Positions 11,336-21,234 of a DNA stretch of 64,000 bases are shown here, piece by piece. The notes under the pieces were generated by a model. That model ran no database searches, had not been told where the DNA came from, and was given only the letters and a program-made list of their open reading frames with translations. Made by a program: the position numbers and the translations under genes. Numbering within the stretch: the first letter of the stretch is position 1; each line of letters begins with the position of its first letter. Source of the DNA: Symbiodinium natans (lineage: Eukaryota; Sar; Dinophyceae; Suessiales; Symbiodiniaceae); assembly GCA_905221605.1 (NCBI GenBank), contig CAJNDS010002086.1, positions 614,061 to 678,060 on the forward strand, in the 5' to 3' direction.

Positions 11336-11420
11336 GTTTAGGGTTTAGGTTTAGGGTTTAGGGTTTAGGGTTTAGGGTTTAGGGTTTAGGGTTTAGGGTT
11401 TAGGGTTTAGGGTTTAGGGG
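11336..11420 (+). repeat. TTTAGGG array, about 12 units
   Basis: Clean array. Degenerate TTTAGGG/TTTTAGGG/TTTTCGGG runs follow at 11855-11905 and 11968-12110. Confidence 0.95.
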
Positions 11421-12235
11421 CTAGGCATGGTCTCCTTACCAGCCGAGTAGTTGTATATAGAACATCGAGTTCCCCAGGTACTTGCGCGTGAGCGTTTGAA
11501 GACTGCAATGGCTGGGTCTGGCGATACTTCAATGCTACAATTTTGATTCGAGTTTTGATTGGTATACTAGCTTTTTTTCGGGCGTTGTTGCTTGAAGTGG
11601 GTTGGTGAACATTCGTCTGCACAAGCCTGACCCCGGGAAGAGTATGGAAAGACCATAAGGAAGCGGATACATCCTGCCAGCACTAAGAGGAACACTGGCC
11701 CACAAACCCGAAACCTGACAGCTTACCAAGAAGGCCCGACGAGCAGATGTGGCAGAGGCAACGCTCGGCATGATGGCAGAGCAACAGGCGTGTTCAGGGC
11801 CATCACGCAGCTGCCCAGTTGTCCACCCATACCTCACACCCAACCTCAGACCCACTGGGTTTAGGGTTTGTTTAGGGTTTAGGATTTAGGGTTTAGGTTT
11901 TAGGGCCCACCCACCCACCCACACAGCAAAGGTTCAGGATTGCGAGGATTACGTGGGGGCCCGAAGGGTTTAGGGTTTAGGGCGGTTTAGTTTAGGTTTT
12001 AGGGTTTTAGGGTTCTAGGGTTTTCGGGTTTAAGGGTTTTCGGGTTTTCGGGTTTTAGGGTTTTAGGGTTTTAGGGTTTAGGGTTTAGGGTTTAGTAGGT
12101 TTGGGGTTGATTCGGTTTGGGGTTGGGGTGAGCCCGAGCCCCGACGTGCCCAGCCCCTTTGCTCAGCCTTGCTCGCGACTGGCATCTGGGAATCGGGGCC
12201 GGCATGCCTAGTTTTGGGAAGCCGATGAACTGTGT

Positions 12236-12316
12236 AGGGTTTAGGGTTTAGGGTTTAGGGTTTAGGGTTTAGGGTTTAGGGTTTAGGGTTTAGGGTTTAG
12301 GGTTTAGGGTTTAGGC
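12236..12316 (+). repeat. TTTAGGG array, about 11 units
   Basis: Perfect heptamer array. Confidence 0.95.
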
Positions 12317-12480
12317 AGCTATCTGCAGATCATTTTTTCTGGGCTCTGGTGGTCGTTTGGCCCGAATGTGGTCTTCGGAGTGTGAATGATGTCAGCGCTT
12401 CATGTCTGCTTGCCTTGACAGTTCTCGAGACTTAAACTGTTCCGAAGCATGGAACTGAATGGTAGCATCACCAAGAAAAT

Positions 12481-12592
12481 CTTTGTGGTGCTTTACTGTA
12501 ACTTTACATCTTTAGCCTTTTTGGGTTTCTTGGGTTTCTTAATAAGGCAGCTAAAAGTTTAGTTTTTTGCTACCCTGCTAAGTGCAGCCAAG
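12481..12592 (+). mobile_element. MITE family H, copy 1
   Basis: Begins CTTTGTGGTGCTTTACTGTA and ends CTAAGTGCAGCCAAG, with imperfect inverted ends (CTTTGTGG... against CTTGGCTGCACTTAG...). Flanks AAAT and AAAA may be a decayed 4-bp target duplication. Copies at 46565 and 50898 have clean 4-bp duplications. Confidence 0.85.
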
Positions 12593-12617
12593 AAAAGGAT
12601 TCCTTAGTAGAGGGTGT

Positions 12618-12845
12618 GAGGTTTATAGGGTTTATAGGGTTTATAGGGTTTATAGGGTTTGTAGGGTTTATAGGGTTTATAGGGTTTACAGGGTTTACAG
12701 GGTTTATAGGGTTTATAGGGTTTATAGGGTTTATAGGGTTTATACGGTTTATACGGTTTATAGGGTTTATAGGGTTTGTAGGGTTTATAGGGTCTATCTA
12801 GGGTTTATAGGGTTTATAGGGTTTCAAGTTTAAGGTTTAGGGTGA
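12618..12845 (+). repeat. (GGGTTTATA)n nonamer array
   Basis: More than twenty tandem GGGTTTATA units with GGGTTTGTA, GGGTTTACA and GGGTTTATACG variants, ending in normal TTTAGGG. It looks like a TTTAGGG array that gained an ATA and was amplified as a nonamer. The two coding-like frames (FIGFIGF, RVYRVY) are by-products. Confidence 0.95.
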
Positions 12846-12956
12846 GAGAGGGTTTAAGGTTTCGGGCAAAAGGGTCCCGCGTGAACCTCGAGGTGGCAAT
12901 CAACGAGTTTCACTACGGGGCTGTGCTCGGTGAATCTCGGATTTATTCTGGTCCCA

Positions 12957-12985
12957 GGGTTTAGGGTTTAGGGTTTAGGGTTTAA
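12957..12985 (+). repeat. TTTAGGG array, about 4 units
   Basis: Short clean array. Just left of it, 12880-12955 is open in one frame (AINEFHYGAVLGES), coding-like but unassigned. Confidence 0.9.
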
Positions 12986-13530
12986 TTCGTTTCGTCGCTG
13001 TTCTGCGCAAAGGTCGACCAGCTACTTCTCGCTGCTGTGCAGGATTCCCTATAGACACGCATGCAGAAGCTAGAGTGGGCCGCAGAATCGGGCACTTCTA
13101 AGCGGCACTTGCACGACTGGCCCGCAACGCGTGGCCAGATTTGAGCGGGTGTTTACGCGGAAGATGGCTAAACCCTCAACCCTAAACCCTAAACCCTAAC
13201 AATCTTACCATAGGATCCTGATCTTCTTTGGCTAAATGGTGTTGGTTCAGTGTCGGGTAGAAGCTGAAGCAGCATGAAGCATCAGCTGGGTGCTTGTTCC
13301 CATTCGCAGAGCATATATTCCCAGACAGTCCAGGTCCGAGAGATCTTGTACATAACCAAAACCTTAAACCCTAAACCCCAAACCCTATACCCTAAACCCT
13401 AAACTTGTATTGAGTTACAAGCCTCGTCTTTTAGGGAAGACCGGGAAGACAACCGTAATGTCTACATTCTGACTTTGCCCCTCTGGCACTCGGACGTCTG
13501 AACCTCAATCGCAAGGGCACTACTCTCCAC

Positions 13531-13640
13531 CCTTGGGAACCGCATGAACCTGAGATGGTCCATGTACCTTAATAGGAATTATAGTAGAAAAGGGTATATA
13601 ACCCCCATTTTATAGGGTTCACTTAATTTCGTCCCCAAGG
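13531..13640 (+). mobile_element. MITE family B, copy 1
   Basis: Inverted ends related to CCTTGGGGACGAAATGAACC, centre 'ccttaataggaattatagtag'. It abuts a PPR-encoding island on the right. Other copies at 16517, 32637, 41755, 42706 and 44499. Confidence 0.85.
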
Positions 13641-13650
13641 ACCCCGAAGC

Positions 13651-13772
13651 AGTTGTAAGCCACGTCACGAGGCCTGTGCGAAAGCTGGCAGCTGGCAGCT
13701 GGCGCTTTCCCTGGTAGAGCACATGGCGGCCGAGAAGATCAAGGCCTACCACCCTGAAAGATTGCAAAGGTT
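13651..13772 (+). CDS. PPR repeat fragment (exon)
   Basis: One open frame reads ACAKAGSWQLALSLVEHMAA, which fits the helix A-helix B core of a pentatricopeptide repeat (small-small-W-x-x-A-L-x-L-x-x-x-M). Such proteins bind organellar RNA, and large plant-like PPR families are known from dinoflagellates. The island is only about one repeat long, starts just after MITE B and ends before a G18 tract at 13777. It is probably a single exon of a larger plus-strand gene or a fragment. Confidence 0.6.
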
Positions 13773-14375
13773 TTTCGAGGGGGGGGGGGGGGGGCTTAAG
13801 TGCCCTAAACCCTATACCCGATGCCTATACCCCAAAAAACCCTAAACCTCAGATGACGGTGCTTTGGGCTCAGCCTTTCCCAAGGTCGGCGTGGTGGCAT
13901 GGACATCGGTGCTGAGTGCATGTGCCCGTGCGTCTGCCGCGGGCCAAGCTCACGTCCAATTCTTGTCAAGTGTTACAACTCCTTGTCGTCTCCCAAGTCC
14001 AAAGACTGTTCCTTGAGGTTCTCAAAGAAAGATTCAATTGCCCCTGTACAGGGCCCGGTCGGCTACAACTTCATAGGGGCCTTTTGATATTTCATTGGAC
14101 AGCTTCAAACAAGCCGAATTCTTCCAGAATCCGGGTCCTGAACCCTGAATCTACGTTTATACGCTCCAGTCAGCCCCCGGAACACTTCTCTTAAACGCGG
14201 ACCTCACCTGAACACTCCCGCCCGATGTGTCGCACGTTCCCAATAGGCTGGCAAACATGTTTTTTATAGAGGACCTCCCTAAAAAACCAAGGCGGGTCCA
14301 ACTTTGTTCAATGTTGCACCGCCCCCCCTCCTGTTGTTGTAGGCACCCACTGTAGGCACAAGCTGGCAGTATCAT

Positions 14376-14443
14376 GGTTTAGGGCTTAGGGCTTAGGGCT
14401 TAGGGCTTAGGGCTTAGGGTTTAGGGTTTAGGGTTTAGGGTCA
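14376..14443 (+). repeat. CTTAGGG then TTTAGGG array
   Basis: About five CTTAGGG units followed by four TTTAGGG units: another case where a variant unit is homogeneous at one end. Shorter runs follow at 14518-14552, 14596-14649, 14756-14786 and 14808-14830. Confidence 0.9.
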
Positions 14444-14668
14444 TTCAGCATCACGTGTGTGATTCTTCACTTCAATGACTGGAGGATCCCAGAGCACTTG
14501 TTAGCCAGAGCGCCGCTTAGGGTTTGGGGTGTAGGCGTAGGTTTAGGGTTTACGTTCCAGCTGATGCTCAGAGCCTGGGTTCAATAATTCAAAAAAGGGT
14601 TTAGGGTTTAGGGTTTAGGATTAGGGTTTAGGGTTTAGGGTTTAGGGTTGCCTAGAACTTCTTCCACA

Positions 14669-14758
14669 AGCAGCCGAGGCGTGGGTGGTGGCTCTCTGCA
14701 TCCTCGACTGGGCCTCACGCGCCAAATCCGCAGATGCGGCCCTGTACAGTGCAGGCTT
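14669..14758 (+). CDS. PPR-like fragment
   Basis: Open frame reads AEAWVVALCILDWASRAKSA then DAALYSAG. The W-x-x-A-L-x-I-L spacing and the 'ALYSAG' start of a next repeat resemble PPR tandem repeats. It is enclosed by TTTAGGG arrays on both sides. Weaker than the islands at 13651 and 16195. Confidence 0.4.
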
Positions 14759-14830
14759 TTAGGGTTTAGGGTTTAGGGTTTAGGGCACCTCAGAGAGTCC
14801 GGGTTCAAGGGTTTAGGGTTTGGGGTTTGG

Positions 14831-14999
14831 CAGCTTGACAGTGAGATCTCCGTAGCGTTGAGGTCCTTCCTCCTCCATGTCAGGATGTTGTACGAGAACT
14901 GGGTCTTCCTGCTCAATAGCCCTCATGGGGTTTGGGATGCCATCTGCAGTGAACTTCATGCCATGTCTGCGGAATTCAGCGTTGCAACTCAATGTGTGG
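14831..14999 (-). CDS. DnaJ C-terminal-like exon
   Basis: On the minus strand an open frame of about 56 codons reads FRRHGMKFTADGIPNPM and, near its end, RYGDLTVKLP. The pair 'G-x-x-x-x-x-G-I-P' and 'G-D-L-x-V-K-L' resembles the C-terminal substrate-binding domain of Hsp40/DnaJ chaperones. The intervening insert is longer than usual. The plus-strand frames here (14858-15055) look less natural. Assignment is tentative; only one exon is visible. Confidence 0.35.
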
Positions 15000-15121
15000 T
15001 TCTCTTTGACATTTTACCTGACAATCAAGTTGAGAGTATTCGAGCTATTCTTTGAGGGGTGAACACGAGTTTCGCCTCTTCAGTAAATTAGGTGATGCCC
15101 GGCGTCAGACCTGGATGCAAA

Positions 15122-15158
15122 AAGGGTTTGGGGTTTAGGGTTTAGGGTTTAGGGTTTG
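15122..15158 (+). repeat. TTTAGGG array with leader
   Basis: Preceded by CTGGATGCAAAAAGGG, a leader also seen before arrays at 30284 and 35302. Confidence 0.85.
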
Positions 15159-15369
15159 AGCATTGTTGGGTGGGCCTTGTCTTCAGTTGTGACCGTATTT
15201 TGACAGTTAGGGTGCAAATGCTGACGGGTTTTGCTTGGGTTCCAGGTTGGGGTGTCGTAGTTATGGGCTCTCTGGAAGGGGGATGGGGCTACAAATTTTG
15301 GTTCCAGATCTCACGATCCAAATTCGTATCTCTTCTTCCCGAGCTCCCCTTGCCTGTCCGTGCGCCGTC

Positions 15370-15590
15370 ATCAAAACCCAAAACCCTAAACCCTAAGCCC
15401 AAAACCCTAAACCCTTGTAGAGATCAGGGCTTGAGCTGCTGGCTGCGTAGTTGTGGTAGTTGCACTTCCTCAAGGAAGGCTTGGCTTGAGAGCAAGACTA
15501 GGGTTTCGGGTTTAGGGTTTAGGGTTTAGGGTTTAGGGTTTAGGGTTTAGGGTTTAGGGTTTAGGGTTTAGGGTTTAGGGTTTAGGGATT
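15370..15590. repeat. CCCTAAA run and 13-unit TTTAGGG array
   Basis: 15370-15416 is a CCCTAAA/CCCAAAA run. 15498-15590 is a near-perfect TTTAGGG array of about 13 units in the opposite orientation. The roughly 80 bp between them shows no clear coding frame. Confidence 0.9.
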
Positions 15591-16194
15591 TGACCACGTT
15601 CTGGCTCTGCGAGGGCTTCAGCTTTCGTGTCAACAGCCTTTAGATTCTGAGAACAAGACCCCCGCCCCCTCGGCCACATGGGTTTTACCAGGGCATAGGC
15701 GTGCAGGGCAAAGTGCCAGCAGCATGTGGCAGTCTCCAGGTTCATTTTGCTTGGCATTATGTGGCGGCGGCACTTGGGTTGGTCACGACAAGAAAAAGAT
15801 ACCCGAAGCTGTAGACACCGAGTAGCTAAACTCCCAAGGCACTCTACGAGAGGGATAACTTGTTACAATCGTATTGCCTGGCCCTTATTTCCCTTTATAG
15901 CTATGTTATGTGTGTATCTATGCCATAAAGGACCCCCCCCCCCCTAAAAACCTATTCTAACCATTAAGGGCCCTACAGAAAGCTAAAAGCCTGCTCGGCA
16001 GGGCGACGCAGACATCGGCCCTTGTTGCACAAACCACCCTGGAAGCCAAGCAGGGGGTTACGAACACAGGGGACCTCTAAAATAGCCCACCCCAAATAGT
16101 AGGATTCCCCCTCTAATTAACAAGGACCCCAAACCCTAACCCCTAATTTTGGAAATCGCCAGATGGACGTCCCGAAAGCAGTGCCCTTTGCCAG

Positions 16195-16280
16195 GCATCT
16201 CCGCCTGTGAGAAGGGCGGCCGATGGGAGCTCGCGCTGGACATCCTCACCAAGATGCCGGACTCAGGAGTCGAGAGTGAT
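16195..16280 (+). CDS. PPR repeat fragment (exon)
   Basis: After 'ccag' (a good AG acceptor followed by G) the frame reads ISACEKGGRWELALDILTKM and then a 'gVESD' turn. This is almost the consensus of dinoflagellate PPR repeats. It is the best PPR match in the window. A degenerate TTTAGGG tract follows at 16302-16342, consistent with an intron start nearby. Confidence 0.7.
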
Positions 16281-16516
16281 TGCTGTGGAAGGGTCCTTTC
16301 GGGGTTTTAGGGATTTTAGGGTTTAGGGTTTAGGGTTTCGGGAGGACCTCGCATCTTCCCACACCCGTAGTAACTTTCCTGCTGGCTTGGGTTCGCCCGC
16401 GGCCAGGTGCAAGAGGCTGTTTCGGCAGGGTGTTTTAACTGTTGGTGCCAAGCAAGACAACAGACTCTAGGCTTCTACGCCTTCAGCCATGCTGGGGCGT
16501 CAGGCAGTGCCAGGTT

Positions 16517-16625
16517 CCTTAGGGACCAACAGAACCCTAAAGGGTTTATGGTCCATATACCTTAATAGGAATTATAGTAGTATAGGGTATATAACCCCAT
16601 TTTAGGGTTCATTTCGTCCCCAAGG
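16517..16625 (+). mobile_element. MITE family B, copy 2
   Basis: 109 bp, ends CCTTAGGGACCAACAGAACC and ...TTTCGTCCCCAAGG. Very close to the copy at 32637. Confidence 0.9.
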
Positions 16626-16894
16626 TTGGGACACTTCTCTTGCAAGCCCCGGGGCCCTCACAACGCCTGCATGTTGTGGATGAGCCTTGTCAGTGCGCAA
16701 TGACGTCCCCAGGTTACTGGACAACTAGGCAAATGCAAGGTTTCTTGGCACTGGTAGCAGAGGTGCCTTCAAGGTCACTGCCTGACAAGGGCTGGCCACA
16801 GGAGAACACGGTTCACCAAGTCACGACAACACGGGGAAAGAGAGAGAGGAGCGGGGAGAGAGTAGAGCAAGCGAGAGATGGGGAGAGACAGCGC

Positions 16895-16968
16895 AGAAGA
16901 AGAAGAAGAAGAAGAAGAAGAAGAAGAAGAAGAAGAAGAGGAAGACGAAGAAGAAGAAGAAGAAGAAT
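16895..16968 (+). repeat. (GAA)n microsatellite
   Basis: About 24 GAA/AGA triplets with two interruptions, producing poly-R on plus and poly-S or poly-L on minus. No protein is inferred. Confidence 0.95.
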
Positions 16969-17316
16969 GATAATAATTATTAATAATATGAAGAAGAATA
17001 ACAAGAATAACACATCCTGTAGCCACAAAGCGGTCAGGAGTGAGGCCAAACATCATCAGCTACAACTCGGCAGCTCCTCGGAGCGAACTGGCCGTGAAGG
17101 TGTGGGTCTTCGCGTTTAGGTGTGGGGTGTTGGGATGCGAGTTGGGGTTGAGGATGTGGAATCTGCAATGAACACAGCCAGCCGGTGCCCTAGCCATGAC
17201 CTCAAAAGACTTCGAGGAGTGCAAACCCTTGTAGAAGCAAAGCATTTCGGCCGAAAGCGGCTTACGCAGTTTGAAAAAACACCTCGTCTCCTTACCCTTG
17301 CATCGGGCACAGCACC

Positions 17317-18297
17317 ATGGCGCTGCTGAAGGTGATTCTCGTGGCTTTACTCCAAGTTGCCCTCAGCGTGAGGACAAACATCCAGTTGCAGGCGAATGCG
17401 TCCAGCAGCGGCATCAGTCAACATGACCTTGCGCAGTGGCTCTACAGCAGCCAGGGGATGGACCTTGACAGGTCCGATGCAGATTGGATGGCGCAGAAGG
17501 ACGGAGCCATCTTGAACGACTGCGGAGTGACCCTTGAGGACCTGAAGAAGCTGAAGGACGCCCTCTTCTCCAGCTCCGGCCTGGACTTCTCCAAGCAGGT
17601 GGTCAAGGACAAGCTGTTCGAGCTGGCCAAGCAGCGCATCGATCCAGACACTCTGAAGCAGATGTTCTCCGCCCTCTACAGCTCTTCCGCCGTCGACCTC
17701 CCAAGAAGCGTTGCACAGAGCAGGGCCGTGGAGCTCACGCTGGCCTATGCAGAGCCAGAGCAAGTGAAAAGCCTTTTCAGCACGCTCTACAGCAGCAGTG
17801 GTGTGAATCTCGGGAAGAGGGAGGCCCAGGAGAAAGCGTTGGAGCTTGCCAAGGCTGGCTGCGACCCCATTGCCCTGAAGAACGCCTACGCCCGGGCATA
17901 CGGGAGCCAGGCAGACCGGTTGAAAACGGCTGCCGACTCTGCTGTGGCCGAGAACCTGAACTACAAGGCCAAGCGCTATGCGAAGGATGGCGTGGCATAC
18001 ACTGCACAGGGCTTTCAACAGTACTACCGCGCCAACTTCTTGAGCGAGTGGAGCATGGCGCCGGCAGAGAAGCGTGTGGCCCCAGACCGAAAGGCATACT
18101 CGGCCAGCCAGTTCCGCATGTTCTTCCAGAGCAACTGGGAACGCTACTGGGATGCTGCGAGAGTGGCAACGCAGATCCGCCTCGCAAAGGACGGCCGCCG
18201 CTACACGATCCCCGAGTTCCAGAGCTACTACAAGGACACTTGGCAGTCGGAGTGGTCCGCGTCGCCGGAGCTCATCTGCCAAGAGTGCAGCGCGTGA
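17317..18297 (+). CDS. Secreted protein with two sets of internal repeats
   Basis: A 326-residue intronless ORF with strong G/C third-position bias, the cleanest gene in the window. Residues 1-17 (MALLKVILVALLQVALS) form a signal peptide, so the product is probably secreted or vesicular. Residues 40-195 hold four helical repeats marked by LYSS/LFSSSG at about 42, 83, 120 and 157 (spacing 37-41). Residues 219-313 hold three repeats of about 33 residues: an acidic/basic turn with a Y, then Q/E-F-x-x-Y/F-Y and a closing W (SEW, RYW, SEW). The C-terminus has two cysteines (ICQEC). I do not recognise a family; the modular build suggests a structural or surface protein. The ATG at 17317 is chosen because it gives the signal peptide directly. 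The 384-codon minus ORF over it is a shadow. Confidence 0.85.
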   Translation: MALLKVILVALLQVALSVRTNIQLQANASSSGISQHDLAQWLYSSQGMDLDRSDADWMAQKDGAILNDCGVTLEDLKKLKDALFSSSGLDFSKQVVKDKLFELAKQRIDPDTLKQMFSALYSSSAVDLPRSVAQSRAVELTLAYAEPEQVKSLFSTLYSSSGVNLGKREAQEKALELAKAGCDPIALKNAYARAYGSQADRLKTAADSAVAENLNYKAKRYAKDGVAYTAQGFQQYYRANFLSEWSMAPAEKRVAPDRKAYSASQFRMFFQSNWERYWDAARVATQIRLAKDGRRYTIPEFQSYYKDTWQSEWSASPELICQECSA

Positions 18298-18697
18298 CCG
18301 CAGCTGCTGGACTGAGAGGGGCGATGCTCGTAGTGAACCGTCCATTCTTAGGTTTTTTCCCGTGCAGCGATTGCGTTCGACCAAAAGAGCTCCCGCAGTG
18401 GCGTGCGGGACCCTCATGCAGGGAGCATGCAATGAGTTGACTACTTCAGCATATAAGAAGGGTCCATGGGTCCAGCTCACAGCCTCGTGGAAGCAAAGCA
18501 CTTAGGCATGCATTAAGCCATTCATTAATCTCGAAGAAACTCCACCTTAGCTCTGTTACTTGGGACATCCGGCAGCTTGAGCTTCAACCCAACCCCGCAA
18601 ATCCAAGCCCTGGCCTTTGCTTGAATGAATGCAGATGCAGAAGAACTGCTATCGTTTGATGAGCAGAGGAGGCTCATTCGCGTATGGGCGGGTTTCA
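18298..18697. other. Downstream region of the secreted-repeat gene
   Basis: No second gene. Frames at 18048-18505 are continuations of alternate frames. This should include the 3' UTR; no AATAAA signal is needed in dinoflagellates and none is clear. Confidence 0.4.
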
Positions 18698-18764
18698 CCC
18701 TAAACCCTAAACCCTAAACCCTAAACCCTAAACCCTAAACCCTAAACCCTAAACCCTAAACCAT
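18698..18764 (-). repeat. CCCTAAA array, about 9 units
   Basis: Perfect array. It is the last telomere-like array before a gap of about 10.7 kb without any (next at 29498). Confidence 0.95.
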
Positions 18765-18805
18765 TCATTGCCAAGACACAAGCTTCTTAGCCTCCCTGCT
18801 CCTCC

Positions 18806-18904
18806 AAGATCAGCGCCTGCGCCGGCTGCGCCCGATGGCAAAGGGCTGATGCCTTGCTCAGCGCCGCCCGCGCAGCGGGCAGCAAACCCTCGGCCCCTCG
18901 AAAC
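18806..18904 (+). CDS. PPR-like fragment
   Basis: Open frame reads KISACAGCARWQRADALLSA and then 'RAAGSKPSAP'. The I-S-A-C-A, W-Q-R-A-D-A-L-L and G-x-K-P positions match a PPR repeat. It follows the CCCTAAA array directly, as with other exon islands. It lies 0.5 kb beyond an unrelated gene, so it either begins a separate gene or is a fragment. Confidence 0.5.
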
Positions 18905-20267
18905 TTTGGAAGTCTGCTGCTTTGGACTTTGGATTTTGAGTTTAGGGCTTGGGCTTTGGGTGGTATTCGGGCATTGCATGCAGCCCGCATATCGCATTAT
19001 GGGTGGTCTTGGGCTGTGAGAGCCGTTTGTGCACTAACGCATCCCGTCTCGGTGTGGCCTGCAGCAGCAAGCATAGGTGCCACAGATAGCGGGGTCCGTC
19101 ATGCCCCGCTTTGAGTGTGCTCTGGCTCGTGCAGCCCACCTTCAAGCACTTGCTTGTGTATATTATATACAGAAAAATATATATGAATGTAAGTGTTTTT
19201 ATGTAATTTTATGTGTGTATATATATATATATATGATGTCCACGATGCCGACGCGGGGCCACCGTGCTCCAGAAGAAGAAAGAGAGAGAGAGAGCAAAGA
19301 AATCTTCGAGGAGACTGAGCTCCAGGCAGTGAGGGAAGAGATGGAGTCACAAATGACGCAGTGCTAAGATTGGTCCCCTCAAGATACGCTTTTTGGACCG
19401 CTTGCAAAGCAATGTCCCGAAAACCCTGTACAGCGACCACAGGGCTACGCTATCTCACTGTGCTATAGGCCCGGTGAGATTTCTTTAGTACTTTAGCTCC
19501 GGATCAGAGCTCCTTGTCACGGCATACGAGTTGAGTCTTTTGACCACCGCGAGAACGCAGAGTGGGGTCGGGAGCCAACTGTCAACATCAGCCTGCAGTA
19601 TGATCATACGCCAATATCTGCCCAAGCTGGCAATCTCACACTCGTCGGGAGGTCCATAGGGTCATAGCAGCAAAGGGATTCGGGGGGTTCGCGGAGGTCC
19701 ATAGGGAGTCCATAGAAGGGTCTACAGTAGCACAGGGGAGTGCATGGACTGGGTAGTCAAGCAGGGACTTGCAACGAAGACTCAAGGAGCTGCCAGGCTG
19801 TTGGTACGTCGACACCTCCCTGCTTCGCCTCACCCCTTGCAGCCCCGGTTAAACATACAGCTACCCGTCAATGCACAGCTAGTATGCCGTATAGATCTCA
19901 CGTACATGATGGCAGGTTTCACTAATCTTTGCAAACGCGTGCTCTCGCCAGCACATGCGAAGCCTCCTACCAGGAAGCTCCTACTGGGGGCTTTTTTGCA
20001 TGTATTGCGACAAGCTTGAGAATCGGGTGGAGTTGCATGGAAGTCTGAGATTGTCTGAATCAACCGCGGGAGAAAAGACGCCGACCTCATGTGTGTTAGG
20101 AATTGGATGTTTTCCGCTGCATGCTTTGCCCAGCGTAGCTAGCAGCTACATGCATATTTCACGGGGATTTGCGAAAGTGCGTTGCATCAAGCCTCAGTGC
20201 TTGTGGTTCAAGGATTTAGAAGAGTGCTCAGCGCTTCGTGTTCCAGAACCGGTAGCAGCAGCTTCTC
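18905..20267. other. Stretch without a recognisable gene
   Basis: An (AT)n/(GT)n-like patch lies near 19160-19235 and a (GA)n patch near 19285. The frame ending at 19367 reads ...EEMESQMTQC and is charged and helical but unassigned. The rest is probably intergenic or 5' intron sequence of the sulfotransferase gene. Confidence 0.4.
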
Positions 20268-21234
20268 ATGGCAGCGATGTGGTGGTGTTGCTTTTTCAGT
20301 GCGTGGGCACTTGTGCCAGGGGATCGCTTTGTTCTCCTGACTCACCCAAGAAGTGGAAGCTCATTTGTCAGCGCACTCCTCCGCAACCATGCATCAGTCA
20401 TTCTGCATGGAGAACTTCTCAATGCGGAGAGTGCAGACATTCGGAGCAATGAGCCGCTGGCTGCGCTTTCATCACATTTTCGTGCCCCAACACGCCAGTT
20501 TTGGGAAGGCTTCAAGCTCCACTGCGAACAGCCAGAAGAAGTGAACTTGACAGTTAGCGAAGTCCTCACCCATTTGGAAATTACCCACGTGATTGTACTG
20601 TGGCGGCAGAATGTTTTTTCAACAATTCCTGTCGCTCCGAGCTGCCGAGAAGACGGGGGTGTGGTTCCTCGAAAAGGACGATGACTATGGCACTCCGGCT
20701 GTTGTACCCACATCAGCGACGGAGGTCCACAATTACGGCACAAGCCTGGAGCACACTTGGTCAACGTGCCTGTCAGAGCTGCTGACCGCATCGCTGAACG
20801 TCGGCGTTTACTTTCTGAAATACGAGGACGTGGCCAAAACACCACAAGCTCTGGCACCAGTCTTTGGATTTCTCCGCCTGTCACCACCTGACCGCTTGCA
20901 GACATTGGTGAAGAAGAACCCACCGGCCATGGTCGTTGATGTGGACGACTCCCTGCATCAGGTAAAACACCTTACAACAAACGTGCCTCACATGTGGCAC
21001 AAAGTGCAACAGGCACGAGAGACATGCCGGCACCTTCTGGTGGAGCTGCGCGAGATCGATAGGCAGTTCCTCGGTGCATTTTGGACAGATGATGAGCGGG
21101 ACCTTCGCCAGGCTGTTGGAGCAGCCAAGGCAATCATGGCTGCGAGACCCGCATGCCCACAGGTCGGGAGACTTTTTACTGCTTTGCTGTACAGCTGTCA
21201 TCTAGGTTTAACGACGGCTAAGGGCTGGCATTAA
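20268..21234 (+). CDS. Sulfotransferase, split by a one-base shift
   Basis: Transfers sulfate from PAPS to a carbohydrate or other acceptor, probably in the Golgi. The ATG at 20268 gives a hydrophobic N-terminus (WWCCFFSAWALV), then THPRSGSSFVSALL, the 5'-phosphosulfate-binding loop. LWRQNVF follows, and then, in the +1 frame, QQFLSLRAAEKTG: together the R-x-N-x-x-x-x-x-L-S core of sulfotransferases. Further on are the substrate region, VYFLKYEDVAKTP (typical Y-E-D-L step) and FGFLRL. The frame changes inside the T6 run at 20614-20619; with five Ts the ORF is continuous to the stop at 21234 (about 320 residues). This could be an assembly error, a real frameshift allele or a young pseudogene. 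The 5' half on its own stops at 20684. It lies upstream of two glycosyltransferase genes on the same strand. Confidence 0.75.

Noticed and set aside
12582-12833. ORFs reading RVYRVY and FIGFIG
   Set aside because: Translation of the GGGTTTATA nonamer array. Many other ORFs ending in GFRV or PKP are likewise read-through of TTTAGGG or CCCTAAA arrays.
16640-17119. Arginine-rich ORF and its poly-serine/leucine complements
   Set aside because: Caused by the (GAA)n microsatellite.
17347-18501. 384-codon ORF on the minus strand
   Set aside because: It lies over the secreted-repeat gene on plus, which has a signal peptide and internal repeats; the minus frame is a by-product of G/C third-position bias.
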